DNA of 64,000 bases. It comes from Advenella sp048381675. GTDB taxonomy: Bacteria; Pseudomonadota; Gammaproteobacteria; Burkholderiales; Burkholderiaceae_B. The notes under the pieces are model-generated. The model was not told the origin of the DNA. It worked only from the letters and a program-made list of their open reading frames with translations, and made no database searches. Each line of letters opens with the position of its first letter. The first letter of the stretch is position 1. The stretch covers positions 62,001 to 126,000 of the forward strand of contig NZ_JBLWIS010000006.1 of assembly GCF_048381675.1 (NCBI RefSeq), read 5' to 3'. This document shows positions 8,980 through 17,530 of the stretch, piece after piece. The translations under genes and the position numbers were made by a program.

Positions 8980-9522
8980 TCAGGCAAAAGGCTGCAATTC
9001 TGGATTAATGGGTGTTTTGGCCAGATTGTTGGCATAGTTGCACAGGGTAGCCAGGCTAACGCCCAGCACCGCATCCAGTGCATTGGCTTGTGTATAGCCG
9101 GCGGCCAGGAAATCATTAAGCTGTTCATCGGATACCTGACCCTTGTTTTCCATCAGGGCAATGGTAAATTGGGCCAGGGCGTTCAGTTTTGGATCGCTAA
9201 GCGCCTGGGTGTTGCGCAAGGCCTGGAGAAGTTCTTCGGGCATCAGGTTTTTTTTGCGGGTGATGGCGGTATGACCGGCAACGCAAAAACCACAGCCATT
9301 CAATGTGGCGGCGGTAATCTGTACGACTTCTCGCTCGGCGTCGGTTAAGCCATTGCGGGCATTGATGCCACCCACGACCTGATAAGTTTCCAGTGCGGTA
9401 GGGGCATTAGCCAGTACGCCGATCAGGTTAGGGATAAAGCCATTGTTTTTCTTGACGTTGTTCAGGCGTTCGCTGGCTTCGGCAGGCACGGTTTCAAGTG
9501 TGTGAATAGTTAAGCGGCTCAT
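8980..9522 (-). CDS. AhpD-like carboxymuconolactone decarboxylase-family protein
   Basis: 180 residues, all-helical AhpD fold. The redox motif CxxCxxxH is present (C77-G-F-C80, H84), followed by TAITRKKNL as in AhpD-like peroxidase-related proteins. Members act as thiol peroxidases or reductants. It is the first gene of the minus-strand cluster, 39 bases before the flavoprotein, and may protect against or process peroxide leaking from the flavoenzyme (inference). The start at 9522 has only AT-rich sequence upstream and no clear ribosome-binding site. Confidence 0.85.
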   Translation of the reverse strand: MSRLTIHTLETVPAEASERLNNVKKNNGFIPNLIGVLANAPTALETYQVVGGINARNGLTDAEREVVQITAATLNGCGFCVAGHTAITRKKNLMPEELLQALRNTQALSDPKLNALAQFTIALMENKGQVSDEQLNDFLAAGYTQANALDAVLGVSLATLCNYANNLAKTPINPELQPFA

Positions 9523-9930
9523 TATTTTAAACTTTAAATAAATGGGTTTATATTACCTATAAGTATAATGAGCGCTGTTATGTATGAAAAAGAATAAGTA
9601 GTAATTTGCATATACGTTATTGTTATGAAGGAAGCAAGAAGATCCCGTTTCATTGTTGGTGCGCTGGTTTTATTTTGTCTGTGTTGGTCGTGGACTGTTT
9701 GTATGGCCGGAGCTTGCGGGATAAGATGGTGTTCCAGATCAATGCTCTTGAGTAGCGTTGACGGGAATGGATTGGGGGATAGTGAAGCGGGCCTGGGCTC
9801 TGTGGGAACTTGGTGAGGTCTTGGGTATATCCGACAATGAATAGTAATAGTCGAACAGCATTACTCATGCACAGGGCACGAATGTGGTGGTTATAAATTT
9901 GAAATAAAACAGAGGGGGATATAAATGAAG
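9523..9930. other. Region without a convincing gene
   Basis: About 400 bases between the flavoprotein cluster and the tRNA genes. The part next to 9523 is very AT-rich and presumably holds the promoter of the cluster. It includes a stretch around 9549–9569 with TTATA at one end and TATAA at the other, which might be an operator half-site pair. A 63-codon plus-strand frame (9625–9816) begins with a basic and then hydrophobic segment but has no ribosome-binding site and no recognisable homology, so it is not called as a gene. Confidence 0.5.
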
Positions 9931-10007
9931 TGGCGGAGCGGACGGGACTCGAACCCGCGACCCCCGGCGTGACAGGCCGGTATTCTAACCAACTGAACTA
10001 CCGCTCC
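9931..10007 (-). tRNA. tRNA-Asp (GTC), copy 1
   Basis: 77 bases including encoded CCA. On the minus strand it begins GGAGCGGTAGTTCAGTTGG, the anticodon loop contains CTGTCAC with anticodon GTC, and the T arm is GGGTTCGAGTCCC. Acceptor stem GGAGCGG pairs with CCGCTCC. It is the last gene of the tRNA run and part of a duplicated Glu–Asp unit. Confidence 0.97.
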
Positions 10008-10047
10008 GCAGCGGTATGATAAAGTCAAACATCAAACTTAAAAAGTT

Positions 10048-10123
10048 TGGCGTCCCCTAGGGGATTCGAACCCCTGTACCCACCGTGAAAGGGTGGTGTC
10101 CTAGGCCTCTAGACGAAGGGGAC
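10048..10123 (-). tRNA. tRNA-Glu (TTC), copy 1
   Basis: 76 bases including encoded CCA. On the minus strand it begins GTCCCCTTCGTCTAGAGG and has anticodon loop CTTTCAC (anticodon TTC). The T arm is GGGGTTCGAATCCCC and the acceptor stem GTCCCCT pairs with AGGGGAC. It lies 40 bases upstream of tRNA-Asp copy 1. Confidence 0.97.
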
Positions 10124-10167
10124 AGGACTTGGTCTAACAAAATTAATACTACGTATGGTGTAGCATT

Positions 10168-10198
10168 AAAAAGGCCCTGATAAATAGTCAGGGCTTTT
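10168..10198 (-). terminator. Terminator between the two Glu–Asp tRNA units
   Basis: Perfect 7-bp stem GCCCTGA/TCAGGGC with a 7-base loop. On the minus strand it is preceded by AAAA and followed by a T run. It lies just after tRNA-Asp copy 2 and before tRNA-Glu copy 1. As built it should end the Ala–Glu–Asp transcript, so the distal pair would need read-through or its own promoter. It may also work on the plus strand. Confidence 0.75.
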
Positions 10199-10206
10199 GA
10201 AACTTT

Positions 10207-10283
10207 TGGCGGAGCGGACGGGACTCGAACCCGCGACCCCCGGCGTGACAGGCCGGTATTCTAACCAACTGAACTACCGCTCC
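10207..10283 (-). tRNA. tRNA-Asp (GTC), copy 2
   Basis: 77 bases, identical over the tRNA body to copy 1, 276 bases away. Anticodon GTC, encoded CCA. The spacer to the adjacent tRNA-Glu differs from the other copy at only two positions. Confidence 0.97.
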
Positions 10284-10323
10284 GCAGCGATATGCTAAAG
10301 TCAAACATCAAACTTAAAAAGTT

Positions 10324-10399
10324 TGGCGTCCCCTAGGGGATTCGAACCCCTGTACCCACCGTGAAAGGGTGGTGTCCTAGGCCTCTAGACGAAGGGGAC
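10324..10399 (-). tRNA. tRNA-Glu (TTC), copy 2
   Basis: 76 bases, identical to copy 1 and again offset by 276 bases. Anticodon TTC, encoded CCA. It follows tRNA-Ala in the direction of transcription. Confidence 0.97.
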
Positions 10400-10460
10400 A
10401 GGACTTTGTGTAACACTTACTACTTTACAACTTACTTCGCTAAACCTTTCCAAGGAAAGT

Positions 10461-10536
<76 letters not shown>

Positions 10537-10562
10537 AAATGAGTGACTAGCGAAGAATTAGA

Positions 10563-10591
10563 ATTATGCATGAGTCCGGGCTTTTGTGCAA
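10563..10591 (-). promoter_or_regulatory. Possible promoter of the tRNA run
   Basis: On the minus strand, TTGCAC and CATAAT are separated by 17 bases, and CATAAT lies about 27 bases before tRNA-Ala. The -10 matches the sigma70 consensus at five of six positions; the -35 is weak. The 10537–10741 interval otherwise holds only AT-rich sequence without a gene. Confidence 0.4.
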
Positions 10592-10741
10592 ATCTTTTTT
10601 GTGGTCTATGTACAAAAAAGCCACATTTCAGTTTATTGATACTAAAAGTGATGTTTTTTTGCCAATAAAATGTTGTTTGAGCTTGTTTGAAAATTTTTTT
10701 ATTGAAAAAAAGAAAAATCTTATTTGAATAAATAATGGCGT

Positions 10742-12310
10742 TTAAGGTTTTTTTCTGAAAAAGACGCCCAGGCCAATGCAAAGCAGGGACAGCACAAGCA
10801 CCAGGCTGTTTCCGGCACGCGCGTAAAGGGTGTAACCTTGGGTGCCCTGTACCTGTACATCTAATACGCCAGGAATGGTGGTGGGCAGGGCCGCAATCAG
10901 GTTTCCACTGGCATCTATGGCTGCGGTTGTTCCGGTGTTGGTGGCACGTACCATTGGGCGTGCAGTTTCCATGCTGCGCATGCGGGCTATTTGCAAGTGT
11001 TGGCCCAGGGCGAAGGTATTGCCAAACCAGGCCAGGTTGCTGACATTAAACAGGATGCTGGCACCCGGAGAACCATCGGGGCGGGCAAACAGGGCGGGCA
11101 GCAGCTCTTCGCCAAACACGTCCTCATAGCAGATATTAGGTGCAAAAACCTGGTCCTGGACCACGAAGTTACGCTGGGTAGAGGTACCTCGGTCAAAGTC
11201 GCCAAGCGGTATGCCAATGGCGTGAACAAACCAGCGAAAGCCGTAGGGAATGAATTCGCCAAAGGGAACCAGATGCTGTTTGTCATAAACCGGCAGCCCC
11301 AGGCCGGACATCAGGGCTTCAACACTGGTATTGCCATCAAGGGCGATCACGCTATTGGTGACACGCTCGCCACGATGATCCAGGGTATGCAGGGGAACGC
11401 CCATGAAAAAAACACTTTGCGTGTGTTCGGCCAGTTGGGCGACCGATTGCCAGAAATGTGGGCTCATCCTGTTCTGGAAGCCTGGAATAATGGTTTCCGG
11501 GAAAATGATGACTTTTGGAGGGGCTTCGGGATCAGCGGGCTCAAGCAGGGCGAGATCAAAGTTTTCATTCATGCTTTCCATCATGGTGTCAGGATGAAAC
11601 TTGCGGTCTTGTGAAATATTGCCCTGGACCAGCCGGATGGAAATGGGGTTGCCATGCGGCTGATGCCAGGCAATTTGTTTCAAGCCTAAACTGATGATGA
11701 ATACGCCCGCAATGGATGCCAGGCAGAAGATGGATTTTTTGGGTTGTGCTTTTTGCAGGAAAGCAAGGCACGCCACCAATAGTGCGGACACCAGTGCTGC
11801 CATGAAACCCACCCCGTAAGCGCCCAAGACGGGCGCCCAGCCGGACAGGACGCTATCGGTGTGGGCATAACCCGTGCTGTTCCAGGGGAAACCGGTAAAT
11901 ATGAAGCTGCGCAACCATTCTGACAGCGCCATGCTGCCAGCCCAGACAAGTACAAAGCTGACTATATGATTGCGTGACAGATAGCGCGTTATACCCGCAG
12001 CAAGGACGGGATAAAGACTTAAATAGGCTGACAGCAGGAAGACCGCGGTGGCCGCTAACGGTGCGGCCAGTGCCCCGTAGGTATTCATGCTGATAAACAG
12101 CCAGTAAATGCCCGTGCAAAAATTGCTGATGCTGAACCAGGCGGCAGACCAGGCTGCCTGGCGAATGCTATTGGCCTTAAGTACATACCAGGCCAGTATG
12201 GCCAAGGTAATGATTTGGGTTGATGACAGGCTCCATGCAGGAAGCGGGGAAGCGGAAAAACTCAGGGCGTGCAAGACGCCCGCTGCAAGCAATAAAAGCC
12301 GGTGCATCAT
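10742..12310 (-). CDS. lnt: Apolipoprotein N-acyltransferase
   Basis: Adds the third acyl chain to the N-terminal cysteine of lipoproteins at the inner membrane. 522 residues: six to seven N-terminal membrane segments, then a nitrilase-fold periplasmic domain, then a final membrane helix. The catalytic triad is visible: E272 (IIFPET), K344 (YDKQHLVPFGE) and C394 (NICYED). Length matches the family. It follows corC at 3 bases and ends the minus-strand operon miaB–phoH–ybeY–corC–lnt. Confidence 0.96.
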   Translation of the reverse strand: MMHRLLLLAAGVLHALSFSASPLPAWSLSSTQIITLAILAWYVLKANSIRQAAWSAAWFSISNFCTGIYWLFISMNTYGALAAPLAATAVFLLSAYLSLYPVLAAGITRYLSRNHIVSFVLVWAGSMALSEWLRSFIFTGFPWNSTGYAHTDSVLSGWAPVLGAYGVGFMAALVSALLVACLAFLQKAQPKKSIFCLASIAGVFIISLGLKQIAWHQPHGNPISIRLVQGNISQDRKFHPDTMMESMNENFDLALLEPADPEAPPKVIIFPETIIPGFQNRMSPHFWQSVAQLAEHTQSVFFMGVPLHTLDHRGERVTNSVIALDGNTSVEALMSGLGLPVYDKQHLVPFGEFIPYGFRWFVHAIGIPLGDFDRGTSTQRNFVVQDQVFAPNICYEDVFGEELLPALFARPDGSPGASILFNVSNLAWFGNTFALGQHLQIARMRSMETARPMVRATNTGTTAAIDASGNLIAALPTTIPGVLDVQVQGTQGYTLYARAGNSLVLVLSLLCIGLGVFFRKKP

Positions 12311-12313
12311 GGT

Positions 12314-13210
12314 TTAATTGTCTTTGTTGGGAACCGTGGAGGGGGTTGAACGTTTGACATGCAGCCATAAGGCCCTTCGTGCATCGGCGCGCAAGACCCG
12401 GAACCTTAGGTTTTCGTAGTCATGCGTGTCTCCACGTTGGGGGATATGGTCCAGTTCAGCCGCTAGCCAGCCACCGATGGTGTCATATTCATCTTCGGGA
12501 ATATTGCTGTTGATGGTTTCATTGAAGTCGCTGATTTCGGTAATGGCCATGACTCGCCAGGCATTTTCCGATTCGGGGAAAATGGTCTGTTCGGCTTCTT
12601 CATCGTATTCGTCTTCAATATCGCCAACGATTTGCTCAAGGATATCTTCCATGGTGATAAGGCCGGTTATGCTGCCGTATTCATCGATGGCGATGGCCAG
12701 GTGATTGCGGTTTTCCTTGAAGTCGCGCAACAGCTGGTTGAGTTTTTTCGTTTCAGGTACAAAATAGGCGGGCCTGATCAGGTTGCGGATTTTAAGGTTG
12801 GGTTCATTGAAAAAACGCAGTAAATCCTTGGCCAGCAGGATACCGATAATATTGTCACGCTCATTTTCATAAACAGGAAAACGGGAGTGTGCCGTCTCGA
12901 TAATGGTGGGCAGGAGTTCCTGCAGGGATTGTGATGCATCAAGGATGTCCATGCGCGAGCGGGACACCATGATGTCGCTGACATTTTTTTCGGTCACTGA
13001 AATGGAGCCGAGGATCATCGTGTAGGAGTCATCATCAAGGATTTCCTTGTCATGCGCGGCGCACAGGATTTCCTGAATGTCCTCACGATCTTCGGGCTCG
13101 CTTTGGCCAATAAGGGTTTTAAAACGCTGCAATAAAGAGCGTGTGGCTGATTTCTTGGCTGACTTTAATTCCGGGTCAGCCTCGCTGGAAGGGTATGGGT
13201 CTGTTGACAT
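12314..13210 (-). CDS. corC: CorC-type CBS-domain protein (Mg/Co efflux or resistance)
   Basis: About 298 residues from the ATG at 13210. A start at 13243 would add 11 residues and neither start has a strong ribosome-binding site. Layout: an acidic N-terminal linker, two CBS domains (DIMVSRSRMDILD at the first; YGSITGLITMEDILEQIVGDIEDEYD at the end of the second, with the GxxTxED-type motif), and a C-terminal CorC_HlyC domain (AWRVMAITEISDFNE). The soluble CorC of proteobacteria lacks a membrane domain, as here. It lies in the conserved ybeY–corC–lnt order, only 3 bases from lnt. Confidence 0.93.
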   Translation of the reverse strand: MSTDPYPSSEADPELKSAKKSATRSLLQRFKTLIGQSEPEDREDIQEILCAAHDKEILDDDSYTMILGSISVTEKNVSDIMVSRSRMDILDASQSLQELLPTIIETAHSRFPVYENERDNIIGILLAKDLLRFFNEPNLKIRNLIRPAYFVPETKKLNQLLRDFKENRNHLAIAIDEYGSITGLITMEDILEQIVGDIEDEYDEEAEQTIFPESENAWRVMAITEISDFNETINSNIPEDEYDTIGGWLAAELDHIPQRGDTHDYENLRFRVLRADARRALWLHVKRSTPSTVPNKDN

Positions 13211-13331
13211 CTCTGGACGTCTAGTTAATGGGAATTCAAGCATAACTCAAAATTATTGTTTTTTGATGAATTTTCGGCTTGTTCATTGAAAATGCCTGAA
13301 GTCCCCTTTAACCGTGTTTATTTTTTGCCCC

Positions 13332-13811
13332 TCATCCGCGTTCCAGGTAAGGGTTTTCGATATGTAAACGTGCCAGGATGGCAATTTCCAGGTTTTCCAT
13401 GTGTTCGGCTTCTTCGTTATCGATATGGTCGTAGCCAAGTGCATGAAGGGTACCGTGAACAACCAGGTGGGCGGCATGGTTTTTGAAGGGTTTGCCCTGT
13501 TCGGTCGCTTCTTTTTTGAGGACATCAAGGCACAGGATGATATCGCCGTGGGCGGTCCCTTCCGGATCGACGCCATATTCAAAGGTCAGTACATTGGTAG
13601 CGTAATCTTTGTCGCGGTAGCTGGCATTCAGTGCCCGGCCTTCTTCGGTGTCTACCAGGCGCAGGTTCAGTTCGGCACGCTGGAATGCTTCGGGGTCGTC
13701 CGCCCATGCGGCCTGAACCGCTTTCAGGGCCCAGGCGCGCAGCTGCTGGCGGGACAGCTCTGGCGCTTCGACGGCATATTGAACGGTAAAGCTAAGTACG
13801 GGTTCTGGCAT
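13332..13811 (-). CDS. ybeY: Endoribonuclease YbeY (16S rRNA maturation)
   Basis: 159 residues. The zinc site HxxxHxxxxxH is present (H119, H123, H129 in HGTLHALGYDH), preceded by GDIILCLDV and TNVLTFEY, which are UPF0054/YbeY hallmarks. It acts in rRNA 3' processing and ribosome quality control. It lies immediately downstream of phoH, five bases apart, as in most proteobacteria. Confidence 0.95.
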   Translation of the reverse strand: MPEPVLSFTVQYAVEAPELSRQQLRAWALKAVQAAWADDPEAFQRAELNLRLVDTEEGRALNASYRDKDYATNVLTFEYGVDPEGTAHGDIILCLDVLKKEATEQGKPFKNHAAHLVVHGTLHALGYDHIDNEEAEHMENLEIAILARLHIENPYLERG

Positions 13812-13816
13812 GATGA

Positions 13817-14854
13817 TTAACGATAATGGGGTTGGGAAGAGGTTGGACTGGTCGCCGCTTCCGATTCATCGTAGGCATCAATGATGCGTGCGACCAGCGG
13901 GTGACGGACCACGTCTTTGCTGGAAAAGCGTGAAAAAGCAATGCCTTCGACCGATTGCAATACCTGCATGGCATGGGACAGGCCGCTTTTTTGTCCTTTG
14001 GGAAGGTCCACTTGTGATGGGTCTCCGGTAATAATAGCCTTGCTGCCAAATCCGATGCGGGTCAGGAACATTTTCATTTGTTCCGGTGTGGTATTCTGGG
14101 CTTCGTCAAGGATGACAAAGGCATGGTTAAGCGTGCGTCCACGCATGTAGGCCAAAGGCGCAATTTCGATGGTTTGTTTTTCGAACAGGCGCTGTACTTT
14201 TTCAAAACCCATCAGGTCGTAAAGCGCGTCATACAAGGGGCGCAGGTATGGGTCTACTTTCTGTGCCAGGTCACCGGGCAGAAACCCTAAGCGCTCACCG
14301 GCCTCGACCGCCGGTCGGGTCAGGATGATGCGCTGTACGTTTTCACGCTCCAGCGCATCAATCGCACAGGCGACTGCCAGCCAGGTTTTGCCGGTACCGG
14401 CCGGCCCGGTGCCAAAGGTAATGTCATTGCGCAGGACATTATTCAGGTATTGGCGCTGGCTGGGCGTCCTGGGACGCAAGTCGCTGCGCCGTGTACGCAG
14501 GATAATGGTTTCGCTTTCATCATCCAGTGGCGGCAGGTCATCCGGTTCTTCGGGCCGGCTTGCAGCAGGCACTCCTTTGTGGGGAGACGCTTTCTGCTCT
14601 ACCAGGCCCAGCTGGATGTCATCAATCGTCAGGTCTTTATGGCGGGCTCGCCGATGAAAAATCTCGATGCTGTTGCCCGCTTTCAGGGCCTGTTCACCCT
14701 CTAGCGTGATGCGATTGCCGTTACGTCCCAGCTTGACCCCCCAAGCCTGGGCGATTTGCCGCAGGTTTTCATCAAGGGGGCCGCACAGGTTGGCCAATTG
14801 CATATTGTCACCATCAAGGGTGATGATGACCGGTTGGTTGCGTTTGACAGCCAT
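13817..14854 (-). CDS. PhoH-family ATPase (PhoL/YbeZ)
   Basis: 345 residues. An N-terminal KH-like segment is followed by a PhoH ATPase domain with Walker A GPAGTGKT at residues 150–157 and Walker B FVILDEAQN. The tail after AYDESEA is serine/threonine-rich and low complexity. Its start ATG overlaps the miaB stop (TAATG), so translation is coupled. YbeZ/PhoL works with YbeY on ribosomal RNA, consistent with the adjacency. Confidence 0.93.
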   Translation of the reverse strand: MAVKRNQPVIITLDGDNMQLANLCGPLDENLRQIAQAWGVKLGRNGNRITLEGEQALKAGNSIEIFHRRARHKDLTIDDIQLGLVEQKASPHKGVPAASRPEEPDDLPPLDDESETIILRTRRSDLRPRTPSQRQYLNNVLRNDITFGTGPAGTGKTWLAVACAIDALERENVQRIILTRPAVEAGERLGFLPGDLAQKVDPYLRPLYDALYDLMGFEKVQRLFEKQTIEIAPLAYMRGRTLNHAFVILDEAQNTTPEQMKMFLTRIGFGSKAIITGDPSQVDLPKGQKSGLSHAMQVLQSVEGIAFSRFSSKDVVRHPLVARIIDAYDESEAATSPTSSQPHYR

Positions 14855-16290
14855 TAGCTAACCTGCTCGCTGGTTACCACCTCGCCACGCAGTGAGTTGG
14901 TGTAGACATCGGTGATGCGTACATTGACGATTTGGCCAATGAGGCGTTTGGGTGCGGAAAAATTGACGATCCGGTTGTTTTCGGTACGTCCGGTCAGCTC
15001 GTCTTTGTCGCGGCGGGATTCGCCTTCAACCAGGACCGGCTGAATCGTGTTGAGCATGCCATGGCTGATGGCCTTGGCCTGTTTGTTGATTTGCGCCTGC
15101 AGGCGTTGCAGGCGCTTGAGTTTGACCTCGTAGGGGGTGTCATCATGCAGGTCGGCAGCCGGGGTGCCGGGGCGACGTGAGTAGATGAAAGAAAATGAAG
15201 TGTCAAAATTGACGTCTTCAATCAGTTTCAGGGTGGTTTCAAAGTCGGCATCGGTTTCACCGGGAAAACCCACGATGAAGTCGGAAGACAGCGTCAGGCC
15301 AGGGCGTGCCGCATACAGTTTGCGGGCAATCGCCTTGAACTCAAGGCCGGTATAACCCCTTTTCATGGCGGCCAGGATACGGTCGCTGCCGGTCTGGATG
15401 GGCAGGTGCAGGAAAGGCACCAGCTTGGGCAGGGCACCGTGCGCTTCAATTAAGCGGTTGGTCATTTCCTTGGGATGGGAGGTGGTATAGCGGATGCGTT
15501 CAATGCCCGGAATCTCATGGACATATTCAAGCAGCATGGCGAAGTCGGCGATTTCACCGCTGTCTCCCATGGTGCCACGGTAGGCATTGACGTTCTGGCC
15601 CAGCAGGTTGACTTCTTTCACCCCTTGGTCTGCCAGGTCGGCCACTTCCTGCAGGACGTCTTCAAACGGACGGGAAATTTCTTCGCCACGGGTATAGGGA
15701 ACCACGCAAAAACTGCAGTATTTGCTACAGCCTTCCATAATGGAAACAAATGCCGACGGGCCATCAACGCGAGCCGGTGGCAGGGCGTCGAATTTTTCAA
15801 TTTCGGGAAAGCTGATATCTACCTGCGAACGGCCGGTTTCTTGGCGCTTGTTGATCAGGTCTGGCAGGCGGTGCAGGGTCTGGGGACCGAACACGACGTC
15901 TACATAAGGGGCACGGCGAATGATGGTAGCGCCTTCCTGGCTGGCGACGCAACCGCCTACACCAATCACCAGATTGGGTTTTTTCTGTTTGAGCTGGTTG
16001 GCGCGTCCCAGGTCGGAAAAAACTTTTTCCTGGGCTTTTTCACGGATTGAACAGGTGTTGAACAGGATGACGTCGGCATCTTCCGGATCGTTGGTCAATT
16101 CCAGGCCCTGGTTTTCACGCAGGACATCGGCCATTTTATCTGAGTCATATTCATTCATCTGGCAGCCGAAAGTCTTGATGTAAAGCTTGCGGATGCTGCC
16201 ATCGGGGGCGGCCAGGGAAGACAGGGGGGATTCAACAGGCTTAACCGTTTCGGGGTTAAGGCCGGCGCGTTTGATATTGGTTTCTTGCAT
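14854..16290 (-). CDS. miaB: tRNA-2-methylthio-N6-dimethylallyladenosine synthase
   Basis: Radical-SAM methylthiotransferase acting on A37 of tRNAs reading UNN codons. About 478 residues from the ATG at 16290; the longer frame would begin at a TTG. Domains: UPF0004 with clustered cysteines (FGCQMN, FNTCSIRE, GGCVASQ), radical SAM motif C188xxxC192xxC195 (CSKYCSFC), and a C-terminal TRAM domain. It heads the miaB–phoH–ybeY–corC–lnt operon. Confidence 0.95.
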   Translation of the reverse strand: MQETNIKRAGLNPETVKPVESPLSSLAAPDGSIRKLYIKTFGCQMNEYDSDKMADVLRENQGLELTNDPEDADVILFNTCSIREKAQEKVFSDLGRANQLKQKKPNLVIGVGGCVASQEGATIIRRAPYVDVVFGPQTLHRLPDLINKRQETGRSQVDISFPEIEKFDALPPARVDGPSAFVSIMEGCSKYCSFCVVPYTRGEEISRPFEDVLQEVADLADQGVKEVNLLGQNVNAYRGTMGDSGEIADFAMLLEYVHEIPGIERIRYTTSHPKEMTNRLIEAHGALPKLVPFLHLPIQTGSDRILAAMKRGYTGLEFKAIARKLYAARPGLTLSSDFIVGFPGETDADFETTLKLIEDVNFDTSFSFIYSRRPGTPAADLHDDTPYEVKLKRLQRLQAQINKQAKAISHGMLNTIQPVLVEGESRRDKDELTGRTENNRIVNFSAPKRLIGQIVNVRITDVYTNSLRGEVVTSEQVS

Positions 16291-16407
16291 AGTTGGATAC
16301 CGGTGCGGGTTTGAGCCCGGGGGCAAAAAAAGGAAAAGCAGATTGTACTCTTATTGTCGCTCTTTTTTCTATCTGTTTGTTTTTGCATTGAAAAATGAGC
16401 GTTAATT

Positions 16408-16454
16408 AAATTGCCCCCAAGAAACCGGTGATAGGCGGTTGTTGGGGGCAATTT
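16408..16454. terminator. Long hairpin between secF and miaB
   Basis: A perfect 13-bp inverted repeat AAATTGCCCCCAA/TTGGGGGCAATTT encloses 21 bases that contain a second 5-bp stem AACCG/CGGTT. It sits after secF and before miaB, both on the minus strand, so it probably ends the secDF transcript. The run after the stem on the minus strand is AATTAA rather than a clean U tract. Confidence 0.6.
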
Positions 16455-16511
16455 AACGGCTAAGTCTTTAACTAACCCTTTTATTGAAGGGCAACTTAAT
16501 GAAGCCTGGGC

Positions 16512-17453
16512 TTAGCCTTCGATGATTTCGGCAGCCGGGTCTTCTTTTTTGGGTGCTTTTACCATGTCTTCCCGTTTGACGCCCAGCCACATGGCAATGG
16601 AAGCGGCCACAAAGACTGAGGAATAAATACCAAACCAAATACCAATGGTTAGGGCCAGCGAGAAGTAATGCAGGGTGGGGCCGCCAAAAAAGAACATGGC
16701 CAGCACCATCATCTGGGTAGAACCATGGGTAATAATGGTCCGGGAGATGGTTTGGGTAATGGAGCTGTCAATGACTTCACGAACACTTGTTTTGCGCTGT
16801 TTGCGGAAGTTTTCACGAATCCGGTCCATGATAACCACCGATTCGTTGACCGAATAGCCCAGTACCGCCAGCACGCCAGCCAGTACGGGTAAAGAGAACT
16901 CCCATTGGAAAAAGGCAAAAAAGCCCAGGATGATCACCACGTCGTGCAGGTTGGCAATCATGCCGGCGATGGCGAATTTCCATTCAAAGCGGAAACCCAG
17001 GTACACAATAATACCCAGGACCACAAAGAAAAACGCCTTCAGGCCATTGCTGAACAATTCACTACCCACCTGTGGTCCGACGAACTCAACCCGGCGCAGT
17101 TCGACGCCGGGGTCAACCTGTTGCAGGGCTTGCATGACTTTTTCACTTTGCGCGGCTGAGGTGACCCCTTCCTGAATGGGAAGGCGGATCATGACGTCTT
17201 GTGACGTGCCAAAGTTTTGTACCTGGAAGTCGGTATAGCCCAGGGACGCGACCGATTGGCGGATCGAGTCCAGTTCGGCAGGTTGCTGGTAATTGACTTC
17301 CATGACGGTCCCGCCGGTAAATTCGATCGACAGGTGAAAACCGCGGGTAACGATGAAAAATACCGCCAGTGCGAAAGTAATGGCACTGATCACGTTAAGG
17401 ATCAGGGCGTACTTCATGAACGGTATGGTTTTACGGATTCTGAATAATTCCAT
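16512..17453 (-). CDS. secF: Protein translocase subunit SecF
   Basis: 313 residues, one membrane segment near the N-terminus, a periplasmic domain, then five C-terminal segments. The N-terminal FTGGTVMEV and the conserved GYSVNESVVIMDRIRENFR are typical SecF sequences. It forms SecDF–YajC, which uses the proton gradient to assist Sec export. It is 77 bases after secD. The Shine-Dalgarno region is close to a hairpin (17467–17489). Confidence 0.96.
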   Translation of the reverse strand: MELFRIRKTIPFMKYALILNVISAITFALAVFFIVTRGFHLSIEFTGGTVMEVNYQQPAELDSIRQSVASLGYTDFQVQNFGTSQDVMIRLPIQEGVTSAAQSEKVMQALQQVDPGVELRRVEFVGPQVGSELFSNGLKAFFFVVLGIIVYLGFRFEWKFAIAGMIANLHDVVIILGFFAFFQWEFSLPVLAGVLAVLGYSVNESVVIMDRIRENFRKQRKTSVREVIDSSITQTISRTIITHGSTQMMVLAMFFFGGPTLHYFSLALTIGIWFGIYSSVFVAASIAMWLGVKREDMVKAPKKEDPAAEIIEG

Positions 17454-17466
17454 TTTAATTCCCGGC

Positions 17467-17489
17467 TCCTGAACCGCTCGGGTTCAGGA
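17467..17489 (-). promoter_or_regulatory. Hairpin in the secD–secF gap, at the secF ribosome-binding site
   Basis: Perfect 9-bp stem TCCTGAACC/GGTTCAGGA with a 5-base loop. On the minus strand the 3' arm ends in CAGGA, followed by GCCGGGAATTAAA and the secF ATG. The AGGAG that could serve as ribosome-binding site lies partly in the stem. It could modulate secF translation, or could be only a spacer structure. Confidence 0.4.
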
Positions 17490-17530
17490 ACATTGTTTAC
17501 GTGTTAAGCCTTGCTTGCGGGTGAATGCAT

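Noticed and set aside
9625..9816. 63-codon frame with a hydrophobic start
   Set aside because: No ribosome-binding site, odd composition (many Cys, Trp and Ser), no recognisable similarity.
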